A stretch of 64,000 nucleotides of DNA, taken from an uncultured bacterium (GTDB taxonomy: Bacteria > Verrucomicrobiota > Verrucomicrobiia > Verrucomicrobiales > Akkermansiaceae). The translations under genes were made by a program, and so were the position numbers. Positions 35,913 to 45,958 of this stretch are shown here, piece by piece (the first letter of the stretch is position 1; the number at the start of each line of letters is the position of its first letter). A model generated the notes under the pieces. That model saw nothing but the letters and a program-made list of their open reading frames with translations. It had not been told where the DNA came from and made no database searches. The stretch covers positions 1-64,000 of the forward strand of contig CAMACY010000002.1 in the NCBI GenBank assembly GCA_945831585.1. The letters run 5' to 3'.

Positions 35913-37754
35913 TTAGAAGTTGAAGGCCAGGAGGATGATGAGGACGAGCAGCCCCAAGCCGGAGAGGAAGGTGTAGGCGCGCAGCGAGCCGCCCTGCAGC
36001 TTGCTGAGCAGGAGCCCGAAGCGCGAGGTGAGCCATGCGGAGCCCTGCACGCAGAGTCCGCGGATGATGGCGGCGTCGATGAACTCGATGATGTGGGCGA
36101 TGATGGCCTGCACCCCGCCGATGAGCACCTTGTCGTAGAACTCGTCGATGTAGAGGCGCTCGCGGAGAGCGGCAGAGAGGGCGTTGCCCGCGAGCGGGTC
36201 GCTGCTGCGCTTGCCGCAGCCGTAGACGAGGAGGGCAGCCACAAGCCCGAGACCGAGCGAGCCGAGACTCACGTAGAAAGGCAGCCCGACGGCAAAGCCG
36301 TGTGCCTCAAAGCCGGCATAGGGCACCAGCGCATCGGCGATGAAGCCGTAGCCCGAGATGATGGCCATCACCGCGAGGATGAGCAGTGGCAGCAGCATGC
36401 TGGCTCCGGCTTCGTGCGCCTGCTCGGCTCCGTGGGCGCGGGCGCTGCCGCAGAAGGCCACGAGGCAGAGGCGGGTCATGTAGAAGGTGGTCAGCGCGGC
36501 CACGCCGGCACCCACCCAGAAGAAGACGGGGCAGTGTTCCAGAGCGGCATCCAGGATGGCTTCCTTGGAGAAGAAGCCGCTGAAGCCGGGGATGGCGATG
36601 AGGGCGCAGGTGCCCATGAGGAAGCAGAGGACGGTCAGCGGCATGCGCTTGGCCAGCCCGCCCATCTTCCAGATGTTCTGCTCGTGGTGGCAGCAGACGA
36701 TGACGGCACCGGCACCGAGGAAGAGCAGCGCCTTGAACCAGGCGTGGGTATAGAGGTGGAACATGGCGGCTTCTCCGGCGAGCAGACCCACGGCCATGAC
36801 CATGTAGCCGAGCTGGGAGAGGGTGGAGTAGGCGAGCACACGCTTGATGTCGTCCTGCTGGGTCGCGATGAGCGCGGCCAGCGCGGCCGTGATGGCGCCG
36901 ACCGAGGCGATGACGGCGCAGGCGGTGTCGGTGAACGCGGCATGGCCCATGGCGATTTGCAGGCGCACGAGCATGTAGACACCCGCAGCCACCATCGTGG
37001 CGGCGTGGATGAGGGCGGAGACGGGGGTGGGACCCTCCATGGCATCCGGCAGCCACACATGCAGCGGGAACTGGGCGGATTTGCCGACCGCGCCGCAGAA
37101 GAGGCAGAGTACGGTGGCGGTGAGCAGGGCGGCGGGGATGCCCGCGGCCTTGCCGGCCATGTCGGCGAAGTTCATGCTGCCGAAGACGCCGAGCGTGAGC
37201 AGAATGCCGATGAGGAAGCCGAAGTCGCCCACACGGTTGGTGATAAAGGCTTTTTTGGCGGCATCGGCGGCGGAGGCCTTGTGGTACCAGTGCCCGATGA
37301 GCAGGTAGGAGGAGAAGCCGACCATTTCCCAGCCGATGAAGGTCATGGCGAGGTTGTCAGCCAGCACGATGCAGCTCATGCTGAACATGAAGATGCTCAG
37401 CCCCGCGAAGTAGCGGCTGAGGTTGCTGGTGTCGCCCTTCATGTAGCCGAGGGAGAAGATGTGCACCAGCAGACCGATGCCCGTGACGACGAGCATCATG
37501 CGCATGGCGAGCGGATCGGTCAGCAGCCCGAGGTGCAGGCTGAGCCGCTCCTCGGCCACGGGCATCCAGGTGTAGACATCCGGGGCGCCGGTGTTGAGCC
37601 CGGCGAGGTAGGCGACGCAGAGCGCCAAGGTGGCGGCTGCGGAGAGGATAGAGAGCGTGGCGGCTGTCTTGGAACACTTGCTGAAGAGGACCCAGTCGAG
37701 GGCCGCTGCCAGCAGGGGCAGCAGGAGGAAGAGCCAGGGGAGATTCTGCATCAT
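35913..37754 (-). CDS. nuoL: NADH-quinone oxidoreductase subunit L
   Basis: IGWEMVGFSSYLLIGHWY, SAQFPLHVWLPDAMEGPTPVSALIHAATMVAAGVYM. Confidence 0.95.
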   Translation of the reverse strand: MMQNLPWLFLLLPLLAAALDWVLFSKCSKTAATLSILSAAATLALCVAYLAGLNTGAPDVYTWMPVAEERLSLHLGLLTDPLAMRMMLVVTGIGLLVHIFSLGYMKGDTSNLSRYFAGLSIFMFSMSCIVLADNLAMTFIGWEMVGFSSYLLIGHWYHKASAADAAKKAFITNRVGDFGFLIGILLTLGVFGSMNFADMAGKAAGIPAALLTATVLCLFCGAVGKSAQFPLHVWLPDAMEGPTPVSALIHAATMVAAGVYMLVRLQIAMGHAAFTDTACAVIASVGAITAALAALIATQQDDIKRVLAYSTLSQLGYMVMAVGLLAGEAAMFHLYTHAWFKALLFLGAGAVIVCCHHEQNIWKMGGLAKRMPLTVLCFLMGTCALIAIPGFSGFFSKEAILDAALEHCPVFFWVGAGVAALTTFYMTRLCLVAFCGSARAHGAEQAHEAGASMLLPLLILAVMAIISGYGFIADALVPYAGFEAHGFAVGLPFYVSLGSLGLGLVAALLVYGCGKRSSDPLAGNALSAALRERLYIDEFYDKVLIGGVQAIIAHIIEFIDAAIIRGLCVQGSAWLTSRFGLLLSKLQGGSLRAYTFLSGLGLLVLIILLAFNF

Positions 37755-37763
37755 GGTCGTGGG

Positions 37764-38081
37764 TTAGTCTTTGAGGGTGTTCAGCGCGGTGCTCTCCACG
37801 GTCTTGCGGGCGCGGAAGAGGGCGACAATCAGCGCGAGGCCGATGGCGACCTCCGCCGCCGCAATGCCGGTGACGAAGAGCGAGAGGATTTGAACGTCAT
37901 ACACGGGCAAACCCGCTGTGCCTTGGGCGCGGGAGAATGCCACGAGCGAGATATTGGCGGCGGTGAGCATCAGCTCCAGGCACATGAACACCACGAGGAT
38001 GTTCTTGCGGATGATGATGCCGGCCAGCCCGATGGAGAAGAGAAGCCCCGAGAGAATCAGGTAATGTGCTAAGGGAATCAT
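37764..38081 (-). CDS. nuoK: NADH-quinone oxidoreductase subunit K
   Basis: 105 aa; NILVVFMCLELMLTAANISLVAF. Confidence 0.93.
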   Translation of the reverse strand: MIPLAHYLILSGLLFSIGLAGIIIRKNILVVFMCLELMLTAANISLVAFSRAQGTAGLPVYDVQILSLFVTGIAAAEVAIGLALIVALFRARKTVESTALNTLKD

Positions 38082-38096
38082 GGTGGCGAATGAGGG

Positions 38097-38795
38097 TTAG
38101 TTTTTGCGGATGCGGCGGGCGAGCGCCGTAGCGCCGACGGTGCCGGCCAGCAGGGCGAAGCCGAGGATGACAAAGGCGATGTTGTAGCGTGTGTAGAGGC
38201 ACTGAGCCAGCAGCTTGACATCCGGGTAGGAGGTGGCGGCAGCCGCCTCTTCGGGGCTGATGCCGGGCTTGAGGGCGCGGGCGGCGGCGGCGGGGTCGAG
38301 CTTGGGCAGGGCGCCGCCGAAGCGGGCGGCGGCGGGAGCTTCCGCCGCCGGGGCGGCGGTCGGGCTCAGCGCGAGTTCGCCGATGCTGCTGCACAGGGCT
38401 TTGGCGGGGCAGCCGCTGTCTTGCGCGCCCGGCAGGGCGAGGGAGAGGTTGCTGACGAGTCCGAAGAAGACCGTACCGATGAGCACGGCGCCCAGCGCGG
38501 GCGCGGAGGGCAGCCAGCAGTTGCGGGAGGCGGGTTTCTCCTCGGCCTTGATGTCGAGCATCATGGTGACGAAGAGGAAGAGCACGAGGATGGCGCCTGC
38601 GTAGACGATGAGCTGCACGATGCCGAGGAACTGCGCCCCGAGACCGAAGAAGATGGCTGCAACGAAGCCGAAGCAGAGCGCCATATTCATGGCCGAGGTG
38701 ACGGGGTTGCGCGAGATGACGACACCCAGCGCGCAGCCGGCGGCCAGCAGCGCAAAGATGTAGAAGACAATCTGGCAGAAAGCGGATTCAAACAT
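38097..38795 (-). CDS. nuoJ: NADH-quinone oxidoreductase subunit J
   Basis: GAQFLGIVQLIVYAGAILVLFLFVTMMLD. Confidence 0.92.
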   Translation of the reverse strand: MFESAFCQIVFYIFALLAAGCALGVVISRNPVTSAMNMALCFGFVAAIFFGLGAQFLGIVQLIVYAGAILVLFLFVTMMLDIKAEEKPASRNCWLPSAPALGAVLIGTVFFGLVSNLSLALPGAQDSGCPAKALCSSIGELALSPTAAPAAEAPAAARFGGALPKLDPAAAARALKPGISPEEAAAATSYPDVKLLAQCLYTRYNIAFVILGFALLAGTVGATALARRIRKN

Positions 38796-38816
38796 ACGCG
38801 TGTTCGGGGGTGAGGG

Positions 38817-39386
38817 TTATTTGTATTGGTTCCACTTGTTGACCAGCCCCTTGCGCATGCCCCCCAGTCGGTAGAGGGTTTCCTTGTTGCGGACGGCGCG
38901 GTCGCGGTCGGTCAGGGTGATGAGGTATTCCTTGGAGAGGAAGATGGCTTGCTCGGGGCAGGCCTCCTGGCACATGCCGCAGTAGATGCAGCGCAGCATG
39001 TCGATTTCGAACTCGGCGGGGGCTTTCTCCTGCTTTTGGCAGGAGGCGGAGGGCTCGACCGCGCCCGGGGTCACCTTGATGGCGCGGGCGGGGCAGATGA
39101 ACTCGCAGAGCTGGCAGGAGACGCAGCGCTCGCGACCGTCCTCGCCGCGGACGAGGACGGGGGCGCCGCGGTAGTATTCCGGCAGGCGCTCGTCCCAGCG
39201 CTGCTCGGGGAACTGCATGCAGACGCCGACGCCGCTCGGGCTGTTGAAGTCTTTTTTGCCGCGGCTCTTGCCGAGGAGCGAGAGCACGAGGTGCTTGAGG
39301 GTGATGCCGAGCCCCTTGACCAGCTCGACCACGTAGAGGCGATCCAGCAGGCTGAACTTGGGGCGTTTGAGGGGAAGATAGGCCAT
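38817..39386 (-). CDS. nuoI: NADH-quinone oxidoreductase subunit I
   Basis: CVSCQLCEFICPARAI, CIYCGMCQEACPEQAI. Confidence 0.94.
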   Translation of the reverse strand: MAYLPLKRPKFSLLDRLYVVELVKGLGITLKHLVLSLLGKSRGKKDFNSPSGVGVCMQFPEQRWDERLPEYYRGAPVLVRGEDGRERCVSCQLCEFICPARAIKVTPGAVEPSASCQKQEKAPAEFEIDMLRCIYCGMCQEACPEQAIFLSKEYLITLTDRDRAVRNKETLYRLGGMRKGLVNKWNQYK

Positions 39387-39402
39387 GATGAAAGGGGGGT
39401 GT

Positions 39403-40665
39403 TTACTTGACGAAGTAGAGGACGGCGGCGGTCAGGAAGATGTTGGCGACGGTCAGCTCCAGGAAGACGAGCCAGCCGAGCTTCATCACCTGATCCCAGC
39501 GGAAGCGCGGCAGGGTCCAGCGCACCCACACGAAGAAGAAGATGAAGGCCAGCAGCTTGAGGATGAACATGGCGAATTGGCAGCAGACGGCGAGCCAGGG
39601 GCAGATGCCGGCCAGCGCGGCATCGGCGCCGAAGCCGATGCTCCAGCCGCCGAGGAAGAGCGTGACGACGATGGCGGAGCCGATGACCATGGCGGCGTAT
39701 TCGCCCATGAAGAAGGAGGCGAACTTCATGGAGGAGTATTCCGTGTGGTAGCCGCCCACGAGGTCGGTTTCACACTCGGCCATGTCGAAGGGCGTGCGGT
39801 TCGCTTCGGCAAAGACGCAGGTGACAAAGACGAGGAAGCTGATGAGCAGCGGCAGCATGAGCGCCCAGCGCTGCGGGCTGAGTCCCTCGCCCCAGAGCGG
39901 CAGCAGGGTCCAGCCGTTGGCGGCCTGTGCCTGCACGATTTCCTGCAGGTTGAGAGTGCCGAACATCATGAAGAGCGGGATGACGGAGAGCCCCATGGCC
40001 ACCTCGTAGGAGATGAGCTGGGCGGTGGCGCGCATGCCGCCGATGAAGGGGTACTTGGAGTTGGAGGCCCAGCCGGCCAGCGTCAGACCGTAGACGGAGA
40101 GTCCGGAGATAGCGAAGACCCACAGCGGTCCGATGCCGAGGTTGGCCACGCACATGGAGATGCTGCCGTAGGCGGTCTCCACGCTGCTGGCAAAGGGAAT
40201 GACGGCGGCAGCGACCATGGGCGGCCCCAACACCAGCATGGGCGCGACGATGAAGTAGGCCTTGCGCACGTAGGAGGGGGTGAGCTCCTGCTTGAGGAAG
40301 AGCTTGCCGCCGTCCAGGCAGGGCTGGATGAGCCCGAAGAAGGGAATCTCGCGGTCAAAGCGCAGCCACTGGCAGAGCTTGGCGATGCAGGAGCCCTCGG
40401 GGATGCCGAAGAAGTGCAGCAGCTCCTTGAGAGGTTGCTTTTCCTTGCTACCGAAGCGCTGCAGCAGGAAGAGGGGCAGACCCGCGCGGTTGGGACCGGG
40501 GCGATCCTGAATCCAGCCCGCCACGCGGCGCTCGATCCAGACGGAGATGACCACAAAGGCCAAAATGACGGCGAACATGAGCACCAGCTTGAGCACCGTG
40601 GTGATGAGGTAGAACCAAATCGGGTTGCTCAGCAGGGCGTCACACCAGTTGCAGATTGCGTCCAT
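39403..40665 (-). CDS. nuoH: NADH-quinone oxidoreductase subunit H
   Basis: WIQDRPGPNRAG, AEANRTPFDMAECETDLVGGYHTEYSSMKFA. Confidence 0.95.
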   Translation of the reverse strand: MDAICNWCDALLSNPIWFYLITTVLKLVLMFAVILAFVVISVWIERRVAGWIQDRPGPNRAGLPLFLLQRFGSKEKQPLKELLHFFGIPEGSCIAKLCQWLRFDREIPFFGLIQPCLDGGKLFLKQELTPSYVRKAYFIVAPMLVLGPPMVAAAVIPFASSVETAYGSISMCVANLGIGPLWVFAISGLSVYGLTLAGWASNSKYPFIGGMRATAQLISYEVAMGLSVIPLFMMFGTLNLQEIVQAQAANGWTLLPLWGEGLSPQRWALMLPLLISFLVFVTCVFAEANRTPFDMAECETDLVGGYHTEYSSMKFASFFMGEYAAMVIGSAIVVTLFLGGWSIGFGADAALAGICPWLAVCCQFAMFILKLLAFIFFFVWVRWTLPRFRWDQVMKLGWLVFLELTVANIFLTAAVLYFVK

Positions 40666-40688
40666 ATCGTATTGTGTGCGTTAGGGGG

Positions 40689-42422
40689 TTACTTCTTGGC
40701 TTGTTCGCGTTCGATGAGCGGGATGCTGACTCCGGTGTCGATGATGGCTTTGCCCTCGTTGCCGATGCTGCCCCAGCTGAGCCCCTTCATGGGCTCGAAT
40801 TCCTCGGCCATCTGCTCGAGCACCATCATGGGGCTGGGGCAGGCGATGACGGTCACGCAGTCGCAGCCGAGTGCCTCGGAGATGCTGCGGTAGATGCCCC
40901 AGTCGGCGCGGGCTTCGCCCAGCGGCTCGATAGCCTTGTTGAGGCGCTGGATGCGCCCGGTCACGTTGATCATCGTGCCGTATTTCTCCGCGAAGGTGAC
41001 GCCCGGCAGCACGACATCGGCCGCGCGGGTGGTGTCGTTGGCGCTGTGGGAGACGCAGAGCAGGTAGTCCAGCCCGGCGAGGTCGTCCTTGGTGAAGCCG
41101 GCCTCGGGCGCGGTCAAATCCTCGCCCAGGGCGATGAGGAAGCGGATGCTGCCGTTGCGCACGCCACGGCGGATGGTGGCCAGCCCGCTGCCGGATTTGC
41201 CGAGCACGAGCTTGGCGCCCACGCTGTTGGGGTTGGCATCGGCGCTCTTGAGCATGTTGTCGGGCTCACAGCTGCGGGGCACGATGTCGAGCTTGGTGAT
41301 GCCCAGCTGCTTGGCCAGCGCGCGCACCATGTAGAGCTCCTCGTTGGTCATGCGGGCGCTGGCAATCATGGCGAGCTCGGAGGGTGCGCACTTGTGCAGC
41401 TGCTCCACAACCAGGCCGATGGCGGCGTCCCAGGTGGAGGGGCGCTGCGGGGCTCCGGCATCGGTGCGCACCAGCGGAGTGAGCAGGCGCTCGGGGGCGT
41501 TGATGTACTTGTAGGCCAGGCGCGCATCATCGGGCATCCAGCAGCTGTTCACCTCGTCGTTCTGCCGCGGGGTGATGCGGTAGACCTGCTGCTCACGGGT
41601 CCAGAGGTTGATGTTGGTGCCGGTGCCGTTGGTCACGTCGATGGTCGGGGTGCTCTTGAGGAACCAGACGCGCATCTTGAAGCGGAAGTCCTTGCTGGTC
41701 ATGGCACCTACGGGGCAGATGTCCACCACGTTCATGCTGTAGTTGCTGTCGAGCGCTTTGCCGGGGTAGCAGGCGATGGCGTTGTGCGTGCCGCGCCCGA
41801 CGACGCCCAGCACCTCCTCGCCCACGATTTCTTTCATGAAGCGCACGCAGCGGCGGCAGAGCACGCAGCGCTCCTGGTCGAGGTTGACGCGCGGCCCGAT
41901 GGAGATGTTCTTGCCCTTCTTCGTCTTGGCTTCGGTGAAGCGGTGGGTGCCGCTGCCGTAGTCAGCGGTGTATTCCTGCAGCTTGCATTCGCCGGCCTGG
42001 TCGCAGATGGGGCAGTCGAGCGGGTGGTTGGAGAGCAGGAATTCCAGCACGCCCCGGCGCGCCTCGGCGCAGAGCTTGCCGTCGGTGCGGATGCCCATGT
42101 TCTCCGCTACGGTGTTGGCGCAGGCGATGACGGCGCGGGGCATCCAGCTGATGCTCTGGTAGCCGTCCTCGTTGTAGGTGGGGGTGGCGCCGGGCGCCAG
42201 GCGCGGGGGCATGCCCTGCTCCACGAGGCACATGCGGCAGGAGCCGGCCACGGAGAGCTTGGGGTGGTAGCAGAAGCAGGGGACGTGGACACCGACGGAG
42301 TTGCAGGCATCGGCAATGCGCATGCCCTTGGGGAAGCGGTACCACTTGCCGTTGATTTGGACATTCACCTTGCCCTCGGCAGCGGCGGCATCCTTCGGCA
42401 GAATTGCGGGTTGTGTACTCAT
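40689..42422 (-). CDS. nuoG: NADH-quinone oxidoreductase subunit G (short form)
   Basis: CFCYHPKLSVAGSCRMC, NHPLDCPICDQAGECKLQ, CVLCRRCVRF, DICPVGAMTSKDFRFKMRVW. Confidence 0.92.
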   Translation of the reverse strand: MSTQPAILPKDAAAAEGKVNVQINGKWYRFPKGMRIADACNSVGVHVPCFCYHPKLSVAGSCRMCLVEQGMPPRLAPGATPTYNEDGYQSISWMPRAVIACANTVAENMGIRTDGKLCAEARRGVLEFLLSNHPLDCPICDQAGECKLQEYTADYGSGTHRFTEAKTKKGKNISIGPRVNLDQERCVLCRRCVRFMKEIVGEEVLGVVGRGTHNAIACYPGKALDSNYSMNVVDICPVGAMTSKDFRFKMRVWFLKSTPTIDVTNGTGTNINLWTREQQVYRITPRQNDEVNSCWMPDDARLAYKYINAPERLLTPLVRTDAGAPQRPSTWDAAIGLVVEQLHKCAPSELAMIASARMTNEELYMVRALAKQLGITKLDIVPRSCEPDNMLKSADANPNSVGAKLVLGKSGSGLATIRRGVRNGSIRFLIALGEDLTAPEAGFTKDDLAGLDYLLCVSHSANDTTRAADVVLPGVTFAEKYGTMINVTGRIQRLNKAIEPLGEARADWGIYRSISEALGCDCVTVIACPSPMMVLEQMAEEFEPMKGLSWGSIGNEGKAIIDTGVSIPLIEREQAKK

Positions 42423-42437
42423 GAACGAATGTGTGTG

Positions 42438-43856
42438 TTAGGCTTCGTCGTCGCGGGTGAGGAACTTGCGCGCCTCGGCGGCTTCTGCCGAGTGCGGCTT
42501 GAGCGCGTTGATGGGTTTGGTGAGAGCCAGGAATTCCTCGCGGAACTTGGTGGTGAAGGCCTGGGTGGGCCAGGAGCAGGCCTCGCCGAAGGCGCAGACG
42601 GTGCGCCCGCAGATGTTGTCGGCCACGCTCTTGAGCAGGTCGACATCCTCGGGCGAGCCCTTGCCCTCGCAGATGCGGGTGGAGAGCTTGAGCATCCAGG
42701 GGTTGCCCTCGCGGCAGGGCGAGCACTGGCCGCAGGATTCCCAGGCAAAGAAGCGGTTGAGGTTGTTGAGAACCTTGGGCATGCTGCGTGAGTCGTCCAT
42801 GACGATGACGCCGCCCGAGCCGCTCATGGAGCCGTGCTGGGCGATGGAGTCCAAATCCATGGGCACGTCAAAGATGCTCATCTTGCGCACGGAACCGTCG
42901 GGGTTGCGCCCCTTGAGCACTTCGTCGCAGCGCATGACCTTGGCGGAGGCGCCGCCGGGGATGATGGCTTTGAAGGTGCGCCCGCGGCGCGGACCGCCGC
43001 AGACCTCGTTGAGCATCTCGCCATAGGTGAGCGAGCCGGAGATGATTTCGTAGACGCCGGGGCGCTTTACATCGCCCGAGACGCCGATGATGCGCGTGCC
43101 GGGGGAGCGCTGGGCGCCCTCGGCGGCGTAGGCCTCGCCACCGCGCATGAGCACCTGGCGCACCTGGCAGAGCGATTCGACGTTGTTGACAATGGTCGGG
43201 CAGCCGTAGAGACCGATGGCGGCGGGGAAGAAGGGCGGTTTGATGCGCGGGTAGGGGCGCAGACCCTCGATGGAGTTGATGAGCCCCGTTTCCTCACCGC
43301 AGATGTAGGCGCCCGCACCGCGGTGCAGGATGATTTTCAGGTCAAAGCCGCTGCCGAGGATGTCCTTGCCCAAAAAGCCTTTCTTTTCGGCCTCGGCCAG
43401 CGCTTTTTTCATGATGTTGGCGGCCTCGGGGAACTCCTCGCGCATGTAGATGACGGCGAAGTGCGCCTGCACGGCGTAGCAGGCGATGATCATGCCCTCG
43501 ATGAGCTGGTGCGGGTCTTGGTGGACGATGTAGCGATCCTTGAAGGTGCCGGGCTCGGACTCGTCGCAGTTGCAGACGAGGTAGACGGGCTTGGTGTTGC
43601 CGCGCGGGATGAAGGTCCACTTGACTCCGGTGGGGAAGCCGGCGCCACCGCGCCCGCGCAGACCGCTCTTTTTCACCTCGGCAATGACCTCGGCGGGCTC
43701 CATGGTGAGCGCTTTTTTGAGGGTTTCGTAGCCGCCGTCTTTGATGAAGCACTTGATGGAGGTGTCGTACCCGACGCGGTAGATGTTGCGGAAGATGCGG
43801 CGCGTCTCCCGAGGGTGGGGTTCGTGGCCGGGCAGGTACTTGATGTCGTCACTCAT
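42438..43856 (-). CDS. nuoF: NADH-quinone oxidoreductase subunit F
   Basis: GLRGRGGAGFPTGVKWTF, CNCDESEPGTFKDR, GAGAYICGEETGLINSIEG, ESCGQCSPCREG. Confidence 0.96.
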   Translation of the reverse strand: MSDDIKYLPGHEPHPRETRRIFRNIYRVGYDTSIKCFIKDGGYETLKKALTMEPAEVIAEVKKSGLRGRGGAGFPTGVKWTFIPRGNTKPVYLVCNCDESEPGTFKDRYIVHQDPHQLIEGMIIACYAVQAHFAVIYMREEFPEAANIMKKALAEAEKKGFLGKDILGSGFDLKIILHRGAGAYICGEETGLINSIEGLRPYPRIKPPFFPAAIGLYGCPTIVNNVESLCQVRQVLMRGGEAYAAEGAQRSPGTRIIGVSGDVKRPGVYEIISGSLTYGEMLNEVCGGPRRGRTFKAIIPGGASAKVMRCDEVLKGRNPDGSVRKMSIFDVPMDLDSIAQHGSMSGSGGVIVMDDSRSMPKVLNNLNRFFAWESCGQCSPCREGNPWMLKLSTRICEGKGSPEDVDLLKSVADNICGRTVCAFGEACSWPTQAFTTKFREEFLALTKPINALKPHSAEAAEARKFLTRDDEA

Positions 43857-43871
43857 GGCTGGGAAAGCGGG

Positions 43872-44453
43872 TTACTTCTGTTTCTTCAGGTCGGCAATCA
43901 CCTTGTCGACAATCTTGGGGGTCACTTGGCTGTAGAGGGTGTCGTTGACGAGCATGTTGGGCCCGAAACCACAGTTGGCCAAGCATTCGACGGCTTCCAC
44001 GCTGAAGAGCCCGTCGGGGCTGACGCCCATCGGCTCCTCATCGGTGAGCGCGGCGGGGTCGACGCCGATTTTTTCGCAGATGTAAGGCACGAGCGCCTCG
44101 CCGTCGCTCAGGGCGCAGGCGATGCCGCGGCAGACGCGGAAGTGGTACTTGCCGGGGCAGCTGCGGTGAATGCCGGGGTAGAAGGTGACAATGCCCGCCA
44201 CGTGGATGGGCGTGCTCTTGCACATCTCGGCAATCCAGGGCATGGCCTCGGGGCAGACATAGCCGAAGCGCTCCTGCACGAGGTGGATGATGGGCAGCAC
44301 GGCCGACTGTTCCTTGCCTTCGGGGTACTGATCAACCAGTTCCTGCGCTTCCTTGACCAGCTTGGGCGTGACCTCAAACTTGGGGAAGTGCTGCTCGCCG
44401 GGGGAGGGAATGGGGGTCGTGATGGCGTCGATGGCGTTGGTGGGTTCAGACAT
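43872..44453 (-). CDS. nuoE: NADH-quinone oxidoreductase subunit E
   Basis: CRGIACALSDGEALVPYIC, VECLANCGFGPNMLVND. Confidence 0.93.
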   Translation of the reverse strand: MSEPTNAIDAITTPIPSPGEQHFPKFEVTPKLVKEAQELVDQYPEGKEQSAVLPIIHLVQERFGYVCPEAMPWIAEMCKSTPIHVAGIVTFYPGIHRSCPGKYHFRVCRGIACALSDGEALVPYICEKIGVDPAALTDEEPMGVSPDGLFSVEAVECLANCGFGPNMLVNDTLYSQVTPKIVDKVIADLKKQK

Positions 44454-44486
44454 GGGAGAAAGTTCGTGGTAAGGGGTTCGGGATAA

Positions 44487-45731
44487 TCAGCGGTCGCACT
44501 CGCCCTGCACGAAGTCAAAGGAGCCGAGGATGGCGCCGATGTCGCTGACGAGGTGCCCGGGCAGCAGCTCCGGCAGGATGGAGAGGGTGCAGTAGGAGGG
44601 GCTGCGCATCTTGAGACGGTTGGGCAGACCGCCGCCCTGCGAGTCGATGAAGAAGCCCAGCTCGCCCTTGGGGTTCTCGGCGGCGAAGTAGACCTGCCCC
44701 GCCGGGGCGTTGACGCACTGGGTGGTGACCATGAATTGGCGGATGAGCTCCTCCATGCCCATCATGGCGGCCTCCTTGGGCGGCAGGATGCCCTTGTCGT
44801 TCTGCACCCAGATGGGGCCGCCGGGCAGGGTGGCCATCACCTGACGGATGATGCGGACGGACTGGCGGATTTCCTCCATGCGAACCTGGAAGCGCGCGTA
44901 GCAGTCGCCCTCGTAGGCCACGGGGACATCGAACTCGTACTTGTCGTAGCCGAGGTAGGGGTTGGTCTTGCGCAGGTCGCGGCAGACACCGCTGGCGCGC
45001 AGGTTGTTGCCCGTCATGCCGTTCTGCAGCGCCATCTCCTTGGTGATGACGCCGACGCCGACAAGGCGGTCGATGAAAATCTTGTTGTGCAGCAGCAGTT
45101 TTTCCATCTCATCGACGGTCTTGAGGGCGCTGTCGCAGAACTCGAGAATCGGCTTTTCGATTCCCTTGGGCAGGTCGCGGGTCATGCCGCCGATGCGGGT
45201 GTAGCTGCTGGTGAAGCGGGCGCCGCAAATCTGTTCGTAGAGGTTGTGGACGCGCTCCTTTTCCTCGAAGGCGTAGAGGAAAGCGGTCATGGCGCCCGTG
45301 TCCATGGCGTAGACACCCGTGCCGAGGAAGCAGGAGGAGATGCGCGAGAGCTCGCAGCAGAGCACGCGGATGGCCTGACCGCGCTCGGGGAGCTCCCAGC
45401 CCAGCAGTTTCTCCACGGCGCAGGCATAGGCGATGTTGTTGCTCATGGGCGCCAGGTAGTCCATGCGGTCCGTGTAGGTGACGAACTGGTTGTAGTGGCA
45501 GTTTTCGGCGATTTTCTCCATGCCGCGGTGCAGGTAGCCGATGACGGGGTCGCAGGAGACAATCTCTTCACCGTCAATGACTATCTTGAGGCGGAGAACA
45601 CCGTGGGTCGCGGGGTGGGAGGGGCCGACATTCAGCGTCACCGGCTCGCCGTGGTCGTCGGCATCGTTGCTGAGGTATCCGGCTGCAGCCGTGGCTGCGT
45701 CAGGCACTTGTACAAATTGTGTCGTCTTCAT
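44487..45731 (-). CDS. nuoD: NADH-quinone oxidoreductase subunit D
   Basis: LNVGPSHPATHGVLRL, GYLHRGMEKIAE, C-terminal SILPELLPGHLVSDIGAILGSFDFVQGECDR. Confidence 0.95.
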   Translation of the reverse strand: MKTTQFVQVPDAATAAAGYLSNDADDHGEPVTLNVGPSHPATHGVLRLKIVIDGEEIVSCDPVIGYLHRGMEKIAENCHYNQFVTYTDRMDYLAPMSNNIAYACAVEKLLGWELPERGQAIRVLCCELSRISSCFLGTGVYAMDTGAMTAFLYAFEEKERVHNLYEQICGARFTSSYTRIGGMTRDLPKGIEKPILEFCDSALKTVDEMEKLLLHNKIFIDRLVGVGVITKEMALQNGMTGNNLRASGVCRDLRKTNPYLGYDKYEFDVPVAYEGDCYARFQVRMEEIRQSVRIIRQVMATLPGGPIWVQNDKGILPPKEAAMMGMEELIRQFMVTTQCVNAPAGQVYFAAENPKGELGFFIDSQGGGLPNRLKMRSPSYCTLSILPELLPGHLVSDIGAILGSFDFVQGECDR

Positions 45732-45958
45732 ATGCTGTGAATACAGGGCCACCTGCGGCCGCTATCGTGCGCACACATTAAACCCCTTTTGCCTCTGTCT
45801 TTCAAGCCTAAAGTGCGGGCCGGGCAGAAAAGCACAGCGCGTGGGGCGGGGTAGCGTCGGAGCGCCTTGCCCCCGGATACCAAACACCCCGGTGAGCCGG
45901 GAGTGGGCTCGAACCGGGGGCGTGTTCTCATTCGGTAGGGTAGCGGGTGTTCGGTGTG

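Noticed and set aside
34365-38072. 1235-aa plus-strand ORF
   Set aside because: Antisense to nuoN, nuoM and nuoL; composition (Glu/Gln/His/Gly-rich) is that of a complementary-strand GC artefact
40656-42791. 711-aa plus-strand ORF
   Set aside because: Antisense to nuoG; mirror ORF of a GC-biased coding strand
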